This document shows, piece after piece, positions 61,601 to 64,000 of a stretch of DNA of 64,000 bases. Position 1 is the stretch's first letter, and each line of letters opens with the position of its first letter. The DNA is taken from assembly GCF_015832195.1 (NCBI RefSeq), contig NC_052018.1, positions 68,137,666 through 68,201,665 on the forward strand, given 5' to 3'. The notes under the pieces are model-generated. The model was not told the origin of the DNA. It saw nothing but the letters and a program-made list of their open reading frames with translations, and searched no databases. The position numbers were made by a program, and so were the translations under genes. This DNA comes from Motacilla alba alba (taxonomy: Eukaryota > Chordata > Aves > Passeriformes > Motacillidae).

Positions 61601-61830
61601 CTTCCCAATATAGTAAAGTCTCTAAAAATTGCTAAGTCAGTGCTAAATTGAGAAGCAGCCACTTATTTTTTCTGTACCATTAATTTTTTTGTTCTGAGGA
61701 AAAGGAGAATAGGAAGCAAGAAGCAGGATTTTTTGGGCTGGGATTGTAAAGGAGTCCATCAGCCTTGTTTGAACACCTTGTTTGAGGCAGACACCCATTA
61801 TCCCTTATAAGAAAATTTAGGTACCCAAGG
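61600..61830 (+). repeat. Third copy of the 57 kb repeat, internal part
   Basis: 61619-61735 matches about 57376-57500 (CTCTAAAAATTGCT against CTCTAAAAACTGCT, CTAAATTGAGAAGC against CTAAATTAAGAAGC, GAGGAAAAGGAGAATAG against GAGGAAAACAAGAATAG, then a GCAGG(A/G)TTTT block). 61772-61824 matches about 57788-57842 (GAACACCTTGTTTGAGGCAG against GAACACCTTGTTTCAAGCAG, then CCTTATAAG-AAATTTA). About 285 bp of the 57 kb copy between these blocks is absent here. Confidence 0.6.
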
Positions 61831-62717
61831 CATTGTAATGAAAGTCTTGAAGTCATTTATTTTTTGAGAATGAGCTAGATATTTCATGATGAGCATCTGT
61901 TTATTGCTTCTTTAATGACTCAAATCTCCATTGGCTGATCTATTTATCTTTTATAAGGAGTTTTTGTTAATCCTGTTCTGATTAGGAGTTTTTGATGCAC
62001 AAATATATACTTGAAACTCATAGGGAAGCTATATTTAAATTATCCTGAATTAAATGAGAAGTAATGCTTTTCTGGGGAAAAAAAGGAATTCTAGAATTTC
62101 ACTAGTGAATAATTTTTAGATTGCACTATATTTTAAGATCCTATTTTAAAATGATACACCCAGAAAGCCAGTACTTTCCCTCTCTTTAGTATATGTTTGA
62201 AAGACATAGAAAAACCATAAAAAATCTTTTATTCCTCTTATAAGTGTTAAGAATCTATGGGAAAAAATTATTTTAAAATGGTCAGGTAGTAGCTTTATGT
62301 AGTTACATGATGTACATGTCTGGTGTCTGAAAAGAAATAATAGCAGTGAGAAGGGCAAAGAAGTGAATCCAGAAAATCACAGCTAAGGTAGTGTGACTAC
62401 CAAATCCATTGGCATAAATCCAATGTCAAAGGTATGGTGAGTGAAATCTAATTTGTCTGATGAGTCAGGAAGAGGCATGCACAACATCCAGACAGTGTCT
62501 AAGACTGGGCATAGCTTATCTGGATTTGTGTTTTTGAAGCCTCTTCTTTCCAGGTATCTGTATGTTTGTCTCAAATCCACCTGACAGGTGGATTAACAGG
62601 TATTATGCTTATTTTGCAATGCATGGAACAGACGAGATGTTGAGTAATTTCCTCTGAACTCACTGGAATTCACAATGGGCATTGTTGTAGCAGCAAATAT
62701 TAGTTTCATAAAATTTA
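61831..62717. other. Non-coding DNA, no gene seen
   Basis: AT-rich sequence with no gene, RNA or repeat that I can name. Confidence 0.5.
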
Positions 62718-63003
62718 ATAGGGTCTGTAGAAGGGTCACAAAGATGACCAAAGGACACAAAAATATGTCACTTGAAAAAAGTCCGAGAAAACTACATTTG
62801 TTCAGTCTTGGGAAAAGAAGGCTTAGGGGACATTTTACCACCATGTTTCAGGGGTGGGGACAGCAAAAATGTGGATTTCATGGTGTGGGATGTTTCTGAT
62901 TTGGCTAGACAGGATTCTGGGTCACCTTGTCTAGATTGTGGTTTTGGCCAAAAAGGTTGGATTAGATGATCCCTGAGGTCCCTTCCAATCCAGTATTCTA
63001 TAA
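62718..63003 (+). mobile_element. CR1 LINE 3' end, plus orientation
   Basis: A short 5'-truncated CR1 of about 285 bp. AGAAGGGTCACAAAGATGAC is followed by TTGTTCAGTCTTGGGAAAAG, AAGGCTTAGGGGACATTTTA, AAAAGGTTGGATTAGATGAT and CCCTGAGGTCCCTTCCAATC, ending CAGTATTCTATAA. This is the canonical CR1 3' UTR order with one degraded terminal octamer. The 74- and 65-codon ORFs here are incidental. Confidence 0.93.
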
Positions 63004-64000
63004 TTTTTTTCCTGCTGTTATTTTCTCCCTGAAAGCATTAACATTTAGAAAGTATGGCTTTGATGGCACATCTTTTTTTTTTTTTTATTATTTTTTTTAC
63101 TGTAGTTATGGCATAATATGTCTTCTGTATTCTAATTCTTGCTAAAATCACATTCATTGTCATTTAGAAGAAGTATATTTATCTATAACTTGAAGATCTT
63201 CTGTAGGTTAAAGATGACATAAACAAGAAAATGCTCAAAGCCCCCATCACCATGAGCTAGTCCTGTAGTACTCCTGTACCTTGTTTCTTAGCTCTTTTCT
63301 ATCTGGTTTTCCACAGTGCATCAGCAATCTGGTCTGCAATAAAATCTTCTATACAGATAGCATTTCAAATTAAATTTAATTTTTTAAAAAAAGTGCACAG
63401 GAAAGTCTCTCACCCACTACTGCACAAACAACATTTTTTTTGCTTATGCTTTTACCCAGTAAAGTGCTTCGAAAACATTTCAAACCTGTTTGTTCAAGAT
63501 GCTGGAACTACATACAGTAAACATCCACCTGCATATTAGTCTTAAAAACATTTTGACAGAATTAAAGAAGGCACAAACAGTAAAATAGTCTGTATTCACA
63601 TATACCAGTGGGCTAGGCTATCTCTTTATGCCTGATAAGATTCAGGAAAGAAATTTAGTGAAACTGCAGACTGCATGAATACCTCATTGTATCATAGATT
63701 TGGATTTTGAGAGCAATGGTAGACATGGGCCAAGAAGGATGCAGCTTTACATTTTCAGTAAAAGGCACTTCTGCCTCAATAAAATTAAAGGCAGTAGAGT
63801 ATAATCAAAGCATTTCTAGCAAGCAATTTTTGTAGCAATAAACAAAAGAGGAAAGCTATCCTTCAGTAAATCTCACAGTGACAGATCCAGAGGGCTGCCA
63901 CTACCCCAGCCCAAGCTTCAGGTTGCATTTTGGAAGAGTGTACAGGTCTGTGACTGCCCTTGTGCAGGACTGCCTCTGGAACTGCACCAGCTGAAGAGCA
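63004..64000. other. Non-coding DNA, no gene seen
   Basis: AT-rich with T runs at 63071-63100. Nothing recognisable to the window end. Confidence 0.5.

Noticed and set aside
1..64000. Prokaryotic-style systems, CRISPR arrays, tRNA or rRNA genes
   Set aside because: No spaced identical repeats, no tRNA box-B-like words in a cloverleaf context, no rRNA segments, and no compact gene clusters. The window is vertebrate nuclear DNA.

Overview
This is a nuclear genomic window from a bird, most likely a passerine. The host call rests on several CR1 LINE copies, two of them ending in or near the ATTCTATGA-type 3' terminus. It also rests on two copies of a long-terminal-repeat family whose layout I recall from songbird genomes, and on an AT-rich background broken by one sharp CpG island. 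It is not prokaryotic. There are no operons, ribosome-binding-site-led genes, CRISPR arrays or compact coding blocks. Most of the ORFs are what chance gives in about 40% GC vertebrate DNA.

Layout: 1-43 kb is AT-rich non-coding DNA (intron or intergenic). It holds old minus-strand CR1 pieces at 0.65-1.19 kb and 20.86-21.18 kb, a 30-nt poly-A at 7.62 kb, an unassigned GC-richer block at 8.45-9.19 kb, and an LTR-type element at 34.47-35.49 kb. At 43.15-44.45 kb lies a roughly 1.3 kb CpG island. It has inverted-CCAAT, CRE-like and GC-box motifs around 44.15-44.19 kb and a good minus-strand splice donor at 43,842/43,841. This is the only place that clearly looks like a gene start. From 44.45 to 64 kb the sequence is again AT-rich. 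It carries an old LINE reverse-transcriptase fossil (47.89-48.09 kb, minus), a second LTR of the 34.5 kb family in opposite orientation (50.77-51.34 kb), a long plus-strand CR1 (52.53-53.23 kb), an unrecognised dispersed repeat (57.2-58.0 and 61.6-61.8 kb) and a plus-strand CR1 3' end (62.72-63.00 kb).

No complete protein-coding gene can be read. The best coding-exon candidate is a 123 bp minus-strand segment at 60,299-60,421. It is CpG-rich against its surroundings and bounded by an acceptor and a GTGAGT donor. Two weaker minus-strand exon candidates lie at 30.0 and 15.0 kb. The minus-strand donor in the CpG island would fit a gene running leftwards through them, but this linkage is inference.

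The most interesting non-genic items are: a near-consensus SOX-POU composite site beside an 18-bp perfect palindrome (23.54-23.57 kb); an RFX-like palindrome in a homeodomain-motif-rich stretch (38.12 kb); hairpins at 4.2, 48.97 and 49.15 kb; two inverted LTR relatives bracketing the CpG island; and the apparently unnamed 57-62 kb repeat family. I found no evidence of a novel defence, mobile or biosynthetic system.
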